DNA of 64,000 nt from Mucilaginibacter myungsuensis (GTDB taxonomy: Bacteria > Bacteroidota > Bacteroidia > Sphingobacteriales > Sphingobacteriaceae): the NCBI RefSeq assembly GCF_015222005.1, contig NZ_JADFFL010000009.1:62001-126000 (forward strand), read 5' to 3'. Numbering within the stretch: the first letter of the stretch is position 1; every line of letters starts with the position of its first letter. A program made the position numbers and the translations under genes. The notes below the pieces were generated by a model, which worked only from the letters and a program-made list of their open reading frames with translations, made no database searches and was not told the origin of the DNA. Of the stretch, positions 49,738-58,684 are shown piece after piece.

Positions 49738-51273
49738 TCAATTCACCTTCCTAAAATCATACGTATTCATCTCGACAAAATCGGCTACTTTGACGGTAAT
49801 GCCGGTCACCTTGTTATTGGCGACGGTGAAGGGGAATATGGCCTTGCCAAGCACAGGATCCGAGAAGTTGACATAAAATCTATTACCGCCCAAAGGTTGC
49901 GCCGTAGCGAACATTTTGGGGTGATGCTCAAAACGTAGCTGCAACTGGTCGCGGTCGCCGCCTATGGTGATGGTCATTTTACCGTAGAGGGTATTATCGT
50001 AGCTGCCGGTGTAGGCGCTTAGCGGGAAAGTTGGCTGGCGTTTTAGGGCGATCGTGTCACGTAGTTTTTTATCGGCTAAAGCGTCTTCGGCCTGGCCGGA
50101 TTTGAAACGCTTCAGGTAAACTTCGCTGTAGTTGCGGTAGGGTTGCTTAAAGTAAGCATCCATAATTTCCCATCGCAGGGCTTCGTACAGGCTGTTCTGG
50201 TCGGTATTGGTGAGGATGATAATGCCCAGTTTATCCTGAGGTACTAAAGTCACCGATGATACATAACCATTCACGCCGCCATCGTGCATTACAATGCGGT
50301 GGTTGGCATAGTCTTGAATGAACCAGCCTAATCCGTAAAGCTGAAAATTGGTCTCGCCATTCAAATGTCTTACGCTGCCTACGATATCCTGCGGTTGACG
50401 GGTAGCTTGTATGGCCGCCGTCGGGATGATCTGCCGCGGACCAACCTTGCCGTCGTTCAACAAGGCCATTACCCATTTGCTCATATCGTTGATGGATGAA
50501 CTGATACTCCCGCATGGCGCCATAGCATCTATCTGGCAATAAGGTATGGTCACCAAACGGCCATCTACCAAGGTATGCGGTACGGTACGGTTAAGCGACT
50601 TAGGCAGATCTGCACTTAAAGCTAAAGTGTTGGTCATACCCAGGGGCGCAAAAATGGCTGCTTTCACATAAGCTTCCCAGGGCTGCTGGGTCACGCGCGG
50701 GATGATCTCGCCGGCGGTGAGGAAGGCTGAGTTAGTGTAACCCCACTTGGTACGGAAAGCGTAGTCGGCCTTGATGAGACCCATTTTGCTGATCACATCA
50801 TTACGGCTCAGGTTGGTATTATAAAAAGTAAAATCGCCCTGAAAAGTGTTGAATCCTAAACGGTGACAAAGCAGATCGCGGATGGTAGCTTCCTCGCCGG
50901 CAAATTTGTTGTCCAGCTTAAAGTAAGGCATGTGCTTGGTCACCTTATCATCCAGCGATAGCAGCTTATTCTCTTGCAGCATGGCCATGGCAGTAGCAGT
51001 GAAGGCTTTGGTGTTACTGCCGATCATAAACAGGGTATTCTCATCCACCTTGCCGGGCAGGCCAAGTTCTTTTACGCCGTAGGTTTTCATCACTACCACC
51101 TGCCCGTCCTTCACCACGCAAACGGCGGCGCCGGGGATACGCCAGTTGGTGAGGGCGCGGTTCATATAAACGTCCAGGCTGTCGCGGATAAAATTGCTCC
51201 TGTCGGCCACCTGGGCCAATGTGCCAAAAGCAACAAGCATCAACATTACATATATCGTTACGAACTTTTTCAT
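49738..51273 (-). CDS. secreted serine beta-lactamase-family hydrolase
   Basis: The roughly 511-residue protein has a signal peptide (MKKFVTIYVMLMLVAFGTLAQ) and a beta-lactamase class C-like domain with the SxxK motif IGSNTK (S and K in SNTK) and Y-x-N motif YTNSAF in the second motif. HDGGVNG resembles the third-motif region. A C-terminal beta domain (about 410-510, YSEVYLKRFKSGQAED onward) follows. Family members include peptidases and esterases; resistance is not implied. ATG 51273 was preferred over 51279. Confidence 0.9.
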   Translation of the reverse strand: MKKFVTIYVMLMLVAFGTLAQVADRSNFIRDSLDVYMNRALTNWRIPGAAVCVVKDGQVVVMKTYGVKELGLPGKVDENTLFMIGSNTKAFTATAMAMLQENKLLSLDDKVTKHMPYFKLDNKFAGEEATIRDLLCHRLGFNTFQGDFTFYNTNLSRNDVISKMGLIKADYAFRTKWGYTNSAFLTAGEIIPRVTQQPWEAYVKAAIFAPLGMTNTLALSADLPKSLNRTVPHTLVDGRLVTIPYCQIDAMAPCGSISSSINDMSKWVMALLNDGKVGPRQIIPTAAIQATRQPQDIVGSVRHLNGETNFQLYGLGWFIQDYANHRIVMHDGGVNGYVSSVTLVPQDKLGIIILTNTDQNSLYEALRWEIMDAYFKQPYRNYSEVYLKRFKSGQAEDALADKKLRDTIALKRQPTFPLSAYTGSYDNTLYGKMTITIGGDRDQLQLRFEHHPKMFATAQPLGGNRFYVNFSDPVLGKAIFPFTVANNKVTGITVKVADFVEMNTYDFRKVN

Positions 51274-51370
51274 TACCATTGCCCCGAGTTTATAAAGCGG
51301 AATGTATTAATTTAACGCCAAATTTATAACGTATCTAACAGTTAAAATTTATTAATTAAAAATAGTGTAA

Positions 51371-53524
51371 ATGAATATCAGATCTGTTTACCGTATCACA
51401 TTGATGTTGTCGGTGGCCTTGCTTTTCAGCGTAGCTGCCAAAGCGCAATGGGCTAAGGACGGTTACCATTATTACAGCATGCAGGCCGGTGCCATTGTGG
51501 AGCAAGACATCCGCGACGCGGCATCGACCAAAACCATTGTGACCACCGCCATGCTCACCCCGGCGGGCAAAGCGGCTTTGCAACCACGCAGGTTCGCTTT
51601 CTCTGAAGACAACACAAAAGTGTTACTGAACACCAACACTAAACAGGTTTGGCGTTACGATACCCGTGGCGATTACTGGGTGCTGGATATGAAGACCAAT
51701 AAGCTTAGGCAGTTGGGTAAGGGCAGGCCGGAGTCGTCACTGATGTTCGCTAAGTTCAACCCTGATGGCAGCAAAGTAGCTTACGTGTCCGAACATAATT
51801 TGTATGTGGAGGATGTAGCCTCGGGCGCGATCAAGGCACTGACCACCAACGGCAGCAAGCACCTGATCAACGGTACTTTTGATTGGGTTTACGAGGAGGA
51901 ATTCGACTGTCGCGATGGTTTCCGCTGGTCGCCTAATGGTACTACTATTGCTTACTGGCAGATAGATGCCCGCAAAACCAAGAACTACCTGATGCTGAAT
52001 ATGACCGATTCTGTTTATTCACGCGTTGTCCCGGTTGAATATCCGGTAGCCGGTGAAGACCCAAGCGCCTGCAAAATAGGTGTTGTCGATATCGCGACGG
52101 CTAAGACCCGCTGGATGAACGTCCCGGGTAGCGCGGTGCAAAATTATATCCCGCGTATGGCCTGGGCCGGTAACCCTAACGAGCTGATCATGCAGCAACT
52201 GAACCGCGCGCAGACCGTAAGTAAGATACTGGTAGCCAATATATCAAACGGAACCGTCCGCGCCATTAATACCGAAGAGGATAAAGCCTGGATAGATGTT
52301 AAAGGCGACGATGAATGGATCTGGCTGGATAAAGGACGCAAATTTGTTTGGCTGAGCGAAAAGGATGGATGGAGACACATCTACACTATCGATCGCGACG
52401 GTAAAGAGCAGCTGATCACCAAAGCTGATTACGATGTGGTAAGCGTAGAATCTATCGACGAGGCTGGCGGCTTGATCTATTTCATCGCATCGCCGGATAA
52501 TGCTACGCAGCGTTATTTATATAAAGTAGCAGTGACAGGTGGCAAGCCCGAGCGTGTTAGTCCGGCAGATCAACCAGGCACCCATAGCTATAACGTTACG
52601 CCTAATGGTAAGATCGCTTACCACACTTTCTCTAATAGCTACACCGCTCCTGCGCGCGAGATCGTGAGCCTGCCCGAGCATAAGCACCTGAGCGGATCTG
52701 ACATTAAATTGAACGAAGCTGGTAAAGCTAAAGGCCCCGAATTTTTTAAAGTAAAAACCCAGGACGGCATTGAGATGGATGGATGGATGGTTAAACCAAC
52801 CAACTTTGACCCTGCCAAAAAGTACCCGGTTGTATTTATGGTGTACGGCGAACCGGCATCATCAACCGCGCCGGATAGCTATGGCGTTGGCCGTAACGCG
52901 CAATATGTAGGCAGTATGGCTAATGATGGCTACATCTACATGTCGCTGGATAACCGTGGCGCCCCCGTACCTAAGGGCCGCGAGTGGCGCAAAGCGATCT
53001 ACAAGAACATCGGTATCGTAAACGTGCGCGATCAGGCCATGGCCGCTAAAGAGATCCTGAAATGGAACTTTTTGGATACCAGCCGCGTAGCAGTGTGGGG
53101 CTGGAGCGGCGGCGGTTCATCAACATTAAATCTGATGTTCCAGTACCCTGAGATCTACAAAACAGGCATCGCAGTAGCTGCCGTAGGCTGGCAACTGACC
53201 TACGATAACATTTACCAGGAGCGTTACATGGGCGTACCGACCGACGAGGCCGGCAAAGCGCCATTCATCAAAGGTTCGCCGGTAACTTATGCCAAAAACC
53301 TGAAAGGTAATTTATTGTACATCCACGGCACTGGTGATGACAACGTACACTACAACAACGCCGAAATGCTGATCAACGAGCTGATCAAGTATAACAAGCA
53401 ATTTCAGGTGATGCCGTATCCTAACCGTACGCACGGTATTTATGAAGGTGCGGGCACATCATTGCACTTACGTACGCTGTTCACCAATTATTTAAAACAG
53501 TATTGCCCGCCGGGTGGCAGGTAG
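51371..53524 (+). CDS. S9B-type dipeptidyl peptidase
   Basis: The 717-residue protein has a signal peptide (about 1-25), a DPP-IV-type beta-propeller (about 45-470) with the conserved DWVYEEEFDCRDGFRWSPNG segment, whose EE motif recognises the peptide N terminus, and a C-terminal alpha/beta-hydrolase domain. The catalytic serine is in WGWSGGGSS, the aspartate in HGTGDDNVH and the histidine in NRTHGIYEG. It removes dipeptides, usually Xaa-Pro, from exported peptides. It is near a serine hydrolase and a transglutaminase-like gene, so it is part of a secreted-enzyme cluster. It ends before a perfect palindrome. Confidence 0.93.
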   Translation: MNIRSVYRITLMLSVALLFSVAAKAQWAKDGYHYYSMQAGAIVEQDIRDAASTKTIVTTAMLTPAGKAALQPRRFAFSEDNTKVLLNTNTKQVWRYDTRGDYWVLDMKTNKLRQLGKGRPESSLMFAKFNPDGSKVAYVSEHNLYVEDVASGAIKALTTNGSKHLINGTFDWVYEEEFDCRDGFRWSPNGTTIAYWQIDARKTKNYLMLNMTDSVYSRVVPVEYPVAGEDPSACKIGVVDIATAKTRWMNVPGSAVQNYIPRMAWAGNPNELIMQQLNRAQTVSKILVANISNGTVRAINTEEDKAWIDVKGDDEWIWLDKGRKFVWLSEKDGWRHIYTIDRDGKEQLITKADYDVVSVESIDEAGGLIYFIASPDNATQRYLYKVAVTGGKPERVSPADQPGTHSYNVTPNGKIAYHTFSNSYTAPAREIVSLPEHKHLSGSDIKLNEAGKAKGPEFFKVKTQDGIEMDGWMVKPTNFDPAKKYPVVFMVYGEPASSTAPDSYGVGRNAQYVGSMANDGYIYMSLDNRGAPVPKGREWRKAIYKNIGIVNVRDQAMAAKEILKWNFLDTSRVAVWGWSGGGSSTLNLMFQYPEIYKTGIAVAAVGWQLTYDNIYQERYMGVPTDEAGKAPFIKGSPVTYAKNLKGNLLYIHGTGDDNVHYNNAEMLINELIKYNKQFQVMPYPNRTHGIYEGAGTSLHLRTLFTNYLKQYCPPGGR

Positions 53525-53585
53525 AATGTTTCTTGGAGTTTTCCATATCCCTTCTTGGGGAGGGGCGCGCCGGGAATGAGCAAAA

Positions 53586-53631
53586 GCAGGGAGGGGTTAG
53601 CCACGATGCATCGTGGCTAACCCCTCCCTGC
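53586..53631. repeat. 46-bp perfect palindrome
   Basis: The 23-bp left half (53586-53608) begins GCAGGGAGGGGTTAGCCACG and is repeated exactly as its reverse complement (53609-53631) with no spacer. Outer flanks TCCCTTCTTGGGGAGGGG (near 53556) and CCCCTCTCCAAGGAGGGA (near 53655) are also inverted copies with a few mismatches. A CCCTCCCCCAAGGAGGGAATTT relative occurs at about 17880. Confidence 0.85.
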
Positions 53632-53703
53632 CATTTCAACACAAGGCCACTTTACCCCTCTCCAAGGAGGGATTTAAACCAATACACTTGGATCGCACCC
53701 TCC

Positions 53704-54912
53704 CTACTTTTGCTGCCCTGCCGGCTCGTAATGATACACCACCTGATATTCCTGCTTTTGATATTTGGCCGATAGCTGACCAATGGGCAGATCATCGGGT
53801 TGCAAGGTAGGCTCGCAAACGGAGTAGGCTTTGCCCTGGTAAATGATGGAGTTGCCGACAGGCTTATCGAATTGTACCGCCATGGTGATATGCGTAGGAT
53901 ATAGCATGGCGATCATCGGCAGATCGTATATCTCTTTCACCAAATAAAAGAACAAAGCGGCACGGTCGTCGCAATCGCTGTATTTGTTAAGCAAGGTCTC
54001 CCCTGGCGACATGCGGCGTTCCTTGCCGAAGGCTTGCTCATCGGTCTCGTACAGGAAGGCGTAGCGGGTGAAACGCATCAGGTAATCCACACCTTTGGTC
54101 TGGTCCATGCCTTTCATATTCTTTTTAAGCATGGGGATGAGCGAGCTATACGTTTCGCCGGTGAGCGGGATATTGAAATAGCTTTTAAAATCCACACCCG
54201 GGTAATTGGTGAACAGACTATCTACCTGACGGTTCAGCTTCACCTTAAAGCTGAAGGTCTTTTTTTGGTAGACGAAGGCCAGTTCCTTTTCGAAATATCC
54301 GGCAGGGGTAAAGTCGGGCATACGGGTAACCTCGTAAGAGAAAGCGCGGGTAGCGCCGGGTACGTCTATATTGACCGGCATTGGCGGCTCTTGATGCAGG
54401 TCGGTATTGGGATAGTCGTGTATGTTAAGGCACATGTATTTTTGCCCCTCTACCATAAAGAAGGGGATATCGGCAATGTCCTCGTCGTTATAGATATAAA
54501 AGATCACCTTATTATTGGCCATCGCCAGCCGTGCATCATAACCCGACTTGGCCATCAAGAACCATTTATATAAGGTGTATCGCGCATAGTTCTCCTGCTT
54601 AGGCGCAATGTGCTGGGCTACGCGGCGTACCAGTTGGTAATACAGCCAGTCGTTTAGCTCATGTTTTTTTTTATAGCTCACCAATGCTCGTAACAAGGAC
54701 TCGTAATCGGCATCCTTTACGTTATTGTAAAATTCTTTAATAGCCTGCCTGTTAACCGGCGAATCGATAGCCGGCAACAACGAAGCGTCGGCATCAGCTT
54801 CAAAAACATCGTTATAAAGTTCAAATTTGATATGCACATTTTTCCCCTGCGCATGCACCGAAACGGCAGCACCCATCAGCAAGGCAAAAAACATGTACAC
54901 GAAAGGCCTCAT
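53704..54912 (-). CDS. secreted transglutaminase-like protein
   Basis: The 402-residue protein has a signal peptide (MRPFVYMFFALLMGAAVSVHA), a central helical/beta region I do not recognise, and a C-terminal region (about 295-390) with a transglutaminase-like catalytic pattern. Cysteine in NKYSDCDDRAALFFYLVKEI, histidine in PTHITMAV and glutamate/aspartate in YSVCEPT make a plausible Cys-His-Asp/Glu triad. Related Bacteroidota proteins are assigned to transglutaminase-like cysteine-peptidase families. The activity, crosslinking or cleavage, is undetermined. Confidence 0.68.
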   Translation of the reverse strand: MRPFVYMFFALLMGAAVSVHAQGKNVHIKFELYNDVFEADADASLLPAIDSPVNRQAIKEFYNNVKDADYESLLRALVSYKKKHELNDWLYYQLVRRVAQHIAPKQENYARYTLYKWFLMAKSGYDARLAMANNKVIFYIYNDEDIADIPFFMVEGQKYMCLNIHDYPNTDLHQEPPMPVNIDVPGATRAFSYEVTRMPDFTPAGYFEKELAFVYQKKTFSFKVKLNRQVDSLFTNYPGVDFKSYFNIPLTGETYSSLIPMLKKNMKGMDQTKGVDYLMRFTRYAFLYETDEQAFGKERRMSPGETLLNKYSDCDDRAALFFYLVKEIYDLPMIAMLYPTHITMAVQFDKPVGNSIIYQGKAYSVCEPTLQPDDLPIGQLSAKYQKQEYQVVYHYEPAGQQK

Positions 54913-54939
54913 GGCTTGGGCTTTACAAATTGGTTATAT

Positions 54940-54972
54940 CAAATTTACAATTACTTAACGTTAAATTTACAA
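54940..54972 (-). promoter_or_regulatory. promoter of the transglutaminase-like gene
   Basis: On the minus strand TAAATTTG (54947-54940) matches the -7 element, and TTG lies 22 nt upstream (54972-54970). The start codon is 27 bp downstream. Confidence 0.5.
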
Positions 54973-55240
54973 TGATGGTGTGGTTTTTTGATGTTAAGTT
55001 TTCAGCAACCATAAGACCACCTCCCTGTAAAACTTAACATTAGTTACATCTTGCAGATGAATAGCATGAGTAGACCTATATCGGATATTATCTCCACAGA
55101 AGGTTTATCCATCGTATCGATGCCAACATTGCTGAATAACATACCAATTGCCAATATTAAACAGCAGCGGATCTTGCGTTATTTGCAGGGAGTAAAAACC
55201 ATTTATTTCGAAGATCAAATTTTCAGTCTACCCTGCTTAA

Positions 55241-56617
55241 ATGAAAAGGATATACATTACCCTATTGTTATTATTATGCCTGCCTGTGCTTTCGATGGCC
55301 CAGAATTTGGCCAACCTACAGCAAAAATTTGTCGACCTGCGTTTTGGGATGTTCATACATTTTGGCATCCCAACTTACGCTAATGCTGATTGGCCGGATC
55401 CGGAATTGTCGCCCTCGGTATTTAATCCCACCAAATTGAATGCCGACCAATGGGCTAAAGCGGCTAAGTCGGCTAATATGAGTTATGGTTGTTTAACTAC
55501 TAAGCACCACAGCGGTTTCTGTATCTGGGATACCAAAACTACCGATTACAGCGTAATGAGCAGCCCGCTTAAGCGCGATGTGGTTAAGGAGTACTGCGAT
55601 GCTTTCCGTAAAAATGGTTTAAAGGTGATGCTGTATTATTCTATCCTGGATACTCACCACAAACTTCGCCCTAACCAGATCACGCCTAAACATGTGGAGA
55701 TGGTTAAAGCCCAGATCACCGAGTTGCTCACAAAATACGGCAAGATCGAAGCACTGATCATTGACGGTTGGGATGCACCATGGTCGCGCATTACGTATGA
55801 CGAGATTCCTTTTGAGGAGATATACCTGCTGGTGAAAAAACTACAGCCTGATTGCTTGCTGATGGACCTGAACGGTGCTAAATATCCTGCCGAAGGTTTG
55901 TTCTACACCGATATTAAAACTTACGAGATGGGTGCCGGTCAGCGGATATCTAAGGAAACCAACAAGATGCCGGCCTTGGCTTGCCTGCCACTGCAGAATT
56001 CATGGTTCTGGAAAACTGATTTCCCTACCACCGCTGTTAAAGATCCTGCCAAAACCGTAAGTGAGACCTTGGTGCCACTAAATAACGCCAGCTGTAACTA
56101 CATCCTTAACGTGGCCCCTAACCGCGACGGCTTGATGGACGAGAACGCCCTGACCGCCCTGACCGAAATAGGCAAACTATGGAAGAACGAAGGCCCGGTA
56201 AAGAAACTGCCTGAGACCGGCGCGCCGATCATATCTACCAACCTGGCCAAAAACAAAGCGGCCAACTCAAGTTGGGGCGATGATATGAATATAATGGACT
56301 TTGCTAATGATGACAGCTTCCGCACTTCGTGGCAATCAAATCCCGAGGTGAAAGAACCTTGGTTAGAGGTTGACTTTAAAAAGCCTACCCTATTTAACGC
56401 CATTGCTATTACCGAGCAACGCGCTAATATACAAGGCTACAAGCTGGAGTATTTTGCGGGTGGCACCTGGAGGCAGTTATTCAGTGGCGTTACCGAAGGT
56501 AAAGTGAAGGTCCACCGTTTTAGCCGGGTCACCGGTACAAAAGTTCGCATTAAGATAGCGAGCTATGAAAGAGCACCCTCTATCGCTGAATTTGGTGTTT
56601 ATAATGAGAAGCGATAA
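55241..56617 (+). CDS. alpha-L-fucosidase (GH29-type) with C-terminal discoidin-like domain
   Basis: The 458-residue protein has a signal peptide (about 1-20) and a GH29 catalytic TIM barrel. RFGMFIHFGIPTYANADWP, TTKHHSGFCIWDTKTTDYSV and the nucleophile-site IDGWDAPW near residue 175 are GH29 signatures. A F5/8-type C (discoidin) domain covers about residues 330-455 (NKAANSSWG, WLEVDFKKPTLFNAIAITEQ). It removes fucose from exported glycans and is exported. Its start at 55241 follows the signal peptide; a longer ORF at 55051 in another frame is unrelated. Confidence 0.88.
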   Translation: MKRIYITLLLLLCLPVLSMAQNLANLQQKFVDLRFGMFIHFGIPTYANADWPDPELSPSVFNPTKLNADQWAKAAKSANMSYGCLTTKHHSGFCIWDTKTTDYSVMSSPLKRDVVKEYCDAFRKNGLKVMLYYSILDTHHKLRPNQITPKHVEMVKAQITELLTKYGKIEALIIDGWDAPWSRITYDEIPFEEIYLLVKKLQPDCLLMDLNGAKYPAEGLFYTDIKTYEMGAGQRISKETNKMPALACLPLQNSWFWKTDFPTTAVKDPAKTVSETLVPLNNASCNYILNVAPNRDGLMDENALTALTEIGKLWKNEGPVKKLPETGAPIISTNLAKNKAANSSWGDDMNIMDFANDDSFRTSWQSNPEVKEPWLEVDFKKPTLFNAIAITEQRANIQGYKLEYFAGGTWRQLFSGVTEGKVKVHRFSRVTGTKVRIKIASYERAPSIAEFGVYNEKR

Positions 56618-56638
56618 TTTATAAATAGTTTTGAGGTT

Positions 56639-56678
56639 AACAGAAAGCCCGGCATCGCAAGATGACCGGGCTTCTGTT
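56639..56678. terminator. bidirectional hairpin between GH29 and ssb
   Basis: AACAGAAAGCCCGGCATC pairs with GATGACCGGGCTTCTGTT around GCAA, a 15-bp-plus stem with one bulged A on the left and G-A mismatch. T-rich sequence flanks it. It separates the convergent GH29 and ssb genes. Confidence 0.65.
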
Positions 56679-56710
56679 TGTATCGGCTATGTCTAAATTA
56701 AAAAGGTTAT

Positions 56711-57130
56711 TCAGAAAGGGAGGTCGTTGTCGGCCGCCGGGCCAAAATCGGCAACGGCACCATCTTTAGATGGCTTTGCGTGGTTGTTGTCCTCAAAATC
56801 GCTTTTGCGGCCAAGCATGGTAAAGTTTTCGGCTACGATCTCGGTAGTATACTTTTTAGTACCCTCCCGGTCCTCGAAAGAACGGGTACGGATCTTACCT
56901 TCAATATACACCAGCTTGCCTTTTTGTAAAAATTTAGCGGCTACGTCCGCCAGGCCGCGCCACATCACAATGTTGTGCCACTCGGTCTGTTCTACCTTGC
57001 GGCCGTCTTTATTAAAGGTCTCTGAAGTTGCCAGCGGAAAACTGGCTACAGCTACCCCTCCTTCCAGGTGGCGGATCTCGGGATCCTTACCCAGGTGACC
57101 TACAAGGATAACTTTATTAATTCCAGACAT
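56711..57130 (-). CDS. ssb: single-stranded DNA-binding protein
   Basis: The 139-residue OB-fold protein has the SSB N-terminal MSGINKVILVGHLGKDPEIRHLEGG and VYIEGKIRTRSFEDREGTKKYTTEIVAENFTMLGRK. It ends in an acidic tail with DNDLPF, the canonical SSB C-terminal tip (DLPF) that binds partner proteins. It protects single-stranded DNA in replication and repair. It is followed, 39 bp upstream on the same strand, by mutY, so the two may be cotranscribed. Confidence 0.95.
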   Translation of the reverse strand: MSGINKVILVGHLGKDPEIRHLEGGVAVASFPLATSETFNKDGRKVEQTEWHNIVMWRGLADVAAKFLQKGKLVYIEGKIRTRSFEDREGTKKYTTEIVAENFTMLGRKSDFEDNNHAKPSKDGAVADFGPAADNDLPF

Positions 57131-57169
57131 AGTTTAGAAATAGGGTTGTTTTAGATGGTTTATTAGTTT

Positions 57170-58213
57170 TTAATTTAAAAATTTAGTTAAAAATAGAAAA
57201 ATGATTTGAGGCAACGCTAAATTTTTTAAATTTTTTACTTCTGTGAAAAAGTAGCCCTCGCCATATCCGCCTGTTTTTCCATCCACTTTAGTAAAACTAA
57301 CATACAGGTGCTGATGGGTGAGCACATGCTTATAAACCTGTGATACAGGGCTTAAGGAGACATTATCGGCCATAAACTGTTGCATTTGTGGCAACTCCAT
57401 TAAGTTATGTAGCTCGGTAGGCCCGGCGGTCTCTATCAAGGGTAGTTGATACATGTTGGTCCATATATCTCCCGCGCCACGTTTGTGCATCAGTATCTCA
57501 TCGCCGCGCATTATTAATAGATAGTTAAAATAACGTTTACGGATCTTAACCGTTTTTAGTTTGACAGGGAGCGCAATAGTAGCGTTATTTTTGAACGCGT
57601 AGCAATCCAAATGTACGGGGCAAATGCCGCAAGCAGGGTTTTTAGGCTTGCACAGCATCGCGCCAAACTCCATCATAGCCTGGTTATGCAAGGCGGGCCT
57701 ATTTTTATCTAACAGACCATCTGCAAGCGATTGAAACGTCTTTTTACCACCGGTGCTGTTGATGGGTTCGTCAATACCATAATAGCGCGCCAGCACGCGG
57801 TAAACGTTGCCATCTACAACCGCTTTAGCCTCATTAGCCGAAAAGGAAGATATGGCCGCTGCCGTATACTCGCCAATGCCCTTCAGACTGATCAGCTGAT
57901 CATAAGATGACGGGAACTGGCCCCGATATAGTTCCTGCACCAAACGTGCAGTGTAAAGCATGTTACGCCCGCGCGAGTAATAGCCTAAGCCCTGCCATAG
58001 GTTAAGCACTTCATCTTCGGTAGCGGCAGCAAAATGGGATACGGTGGGGTACTTTTCCAGGAAGCGGTTGAAGTACGGTAAGCCCTGCTCCACGCGGGTC
58101 TGCTGCAAAATGATCTCGGAAAGCCAGATCACGTAGGGGTCGGTGGTGTGGCGCCAGGGCAGGTCGCGTTTATTGGCCTGGTACCATTTAATAAGCTGCG
58201 CAGAAAGATCCAT
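57170..58213 (-). CDS. mutY: A/G-specific adenine glycosylase
   Basis: The 347-residue protein has the HhH-GPD glycosylase domain with LPWRHTTDPYVIWLSEIILQQTRVEQ and SLKGIGEYTAAAISSFSANE. A 4Fe-4S cluster is indicated by the cysteine pattern in LCKPKNPACGICPVHLDC (C-x6-C-x2-C-x5-C). A C-terminal NUDIX-like 8-oxoG recognition domain follows. It removes adenine opposite 8-oxoguanine. It is divergent from the HU gene across about 156 bp, and the mutY-HU arrangement is conserved in Bacteroidota. Confidence 0.94.
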   Translation of the reverse strand: MDLSAQLIKWYQANKRDLPWRHTTDPYVIWLSEIILQQTRVEQGLPYFNRFLEKYPTVSHFAAATEDEVLNLWQGLGYYSRGRNMLYTARLVQELYRGQFPSSYDQLISLKGIGEYTAAAISSFSANEAKAVVDGNVYRVLARYYGIDEPINSTGGKKTFQSLADGLLDKNRPALHNQAMMEFGAMLCKPKNPACGICPVHLDCYAFKNNATIALPVKLKTVKIRKRYFNYLLIMRGDEILMHKRGAGDIWTNMYQLPLIETAGPTELHNLMELPQMQQFMADNVSLSPVSQVYKHVLTHQHLYVSFTKVDGKTGGYGEGYFFTEVKNLKNLALPQIIFLFLTKFLN

Positions 58214-58311
58214 GTAAACCGAAATGAGGGCACAATGTAGCTACTTTGTAACGTTTTATAAGCCCCGTTGAAAAAAATGATCTTTTATTTCTCTCTTTCC
58301 ATTTAAAGCGA

Positions 58312-58319
58312 TACTTTTG
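58312..58319 (+). promoter_or_regulatory. -7 promoter element of the HU operon
   Basis: TACTTTTG matches TAnnTTTG exactly, 50 bp before the HU start codon. No convincing -33 was found. Confidence 0.5.
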
Positions 58320-58369
58320 CAACCCCAAATAAGTTAAGTATTTACATAAAAAATCAAGAAAGATAGGAT

Positions 58370-58669
58370 ATGACCAAGGCAGAAATAATAGCTGAGATCT
58401 CGTCTAAGACAGGCATTGAGAAAGTGGACGTGCAGGAAACCGTTGAGGCGTTCTTCAAGGTGGTTAAAACATCTATGGTTGGTGGCGAGAATGTTTATGT
58501 AAGAGGCTTCGGTAGCTTTGTAGTTAAAAAACGTGCTATGAAAACCGCTCGTAACATTTCTAAAAATACTGCCATCATTATCCCCGAGCACTTTGTACCA
58601 AGCTTTAAACCAGCTAAGACTTTTGTTGAGAAAGTTCGTACCGGTAACAAAACCAAAGCTGTTAAATAA
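58370..58669 (+). CDS. HU/IHF-family DNA-binding protein
   Basis: The 99-residue protein has the HU fold signatures MTKAEIIAEISSKTGIEKVDVQETVEAFFKVVKTSM and the beta-arm region GFGSFVVKKRAMKTARNISKNT, ending in FKPAKTFVEKVR. HU-type proteins bend and condense DNA. It is followed after 15 bp by a TPR gene and then a tiny ribosomal-protein gene and RNase G, a conserved Bacteroidota order. Confidence 0.95.
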   Translation: MTKAEIIAEISSKTGIEKVDVQETVEAFFKVVKTSMVGGENVYVRGFGSFVVKKRAMKTARNISKNTAIIIPEHFVPSFKPAKTFVEKVRTGNKTKAVK

Positions 58670-58684
58670 TTTACAATTACAGCG

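Noticed and set aside
55051..55383. 110-residue ORF upstream of and overlapping the GH29 gene
   Set aside because: It overlaps the start and signal-peptide coding region of the fucosidase in another frame, with no family pattern, and its first part is AT-rich intergenic sequence.
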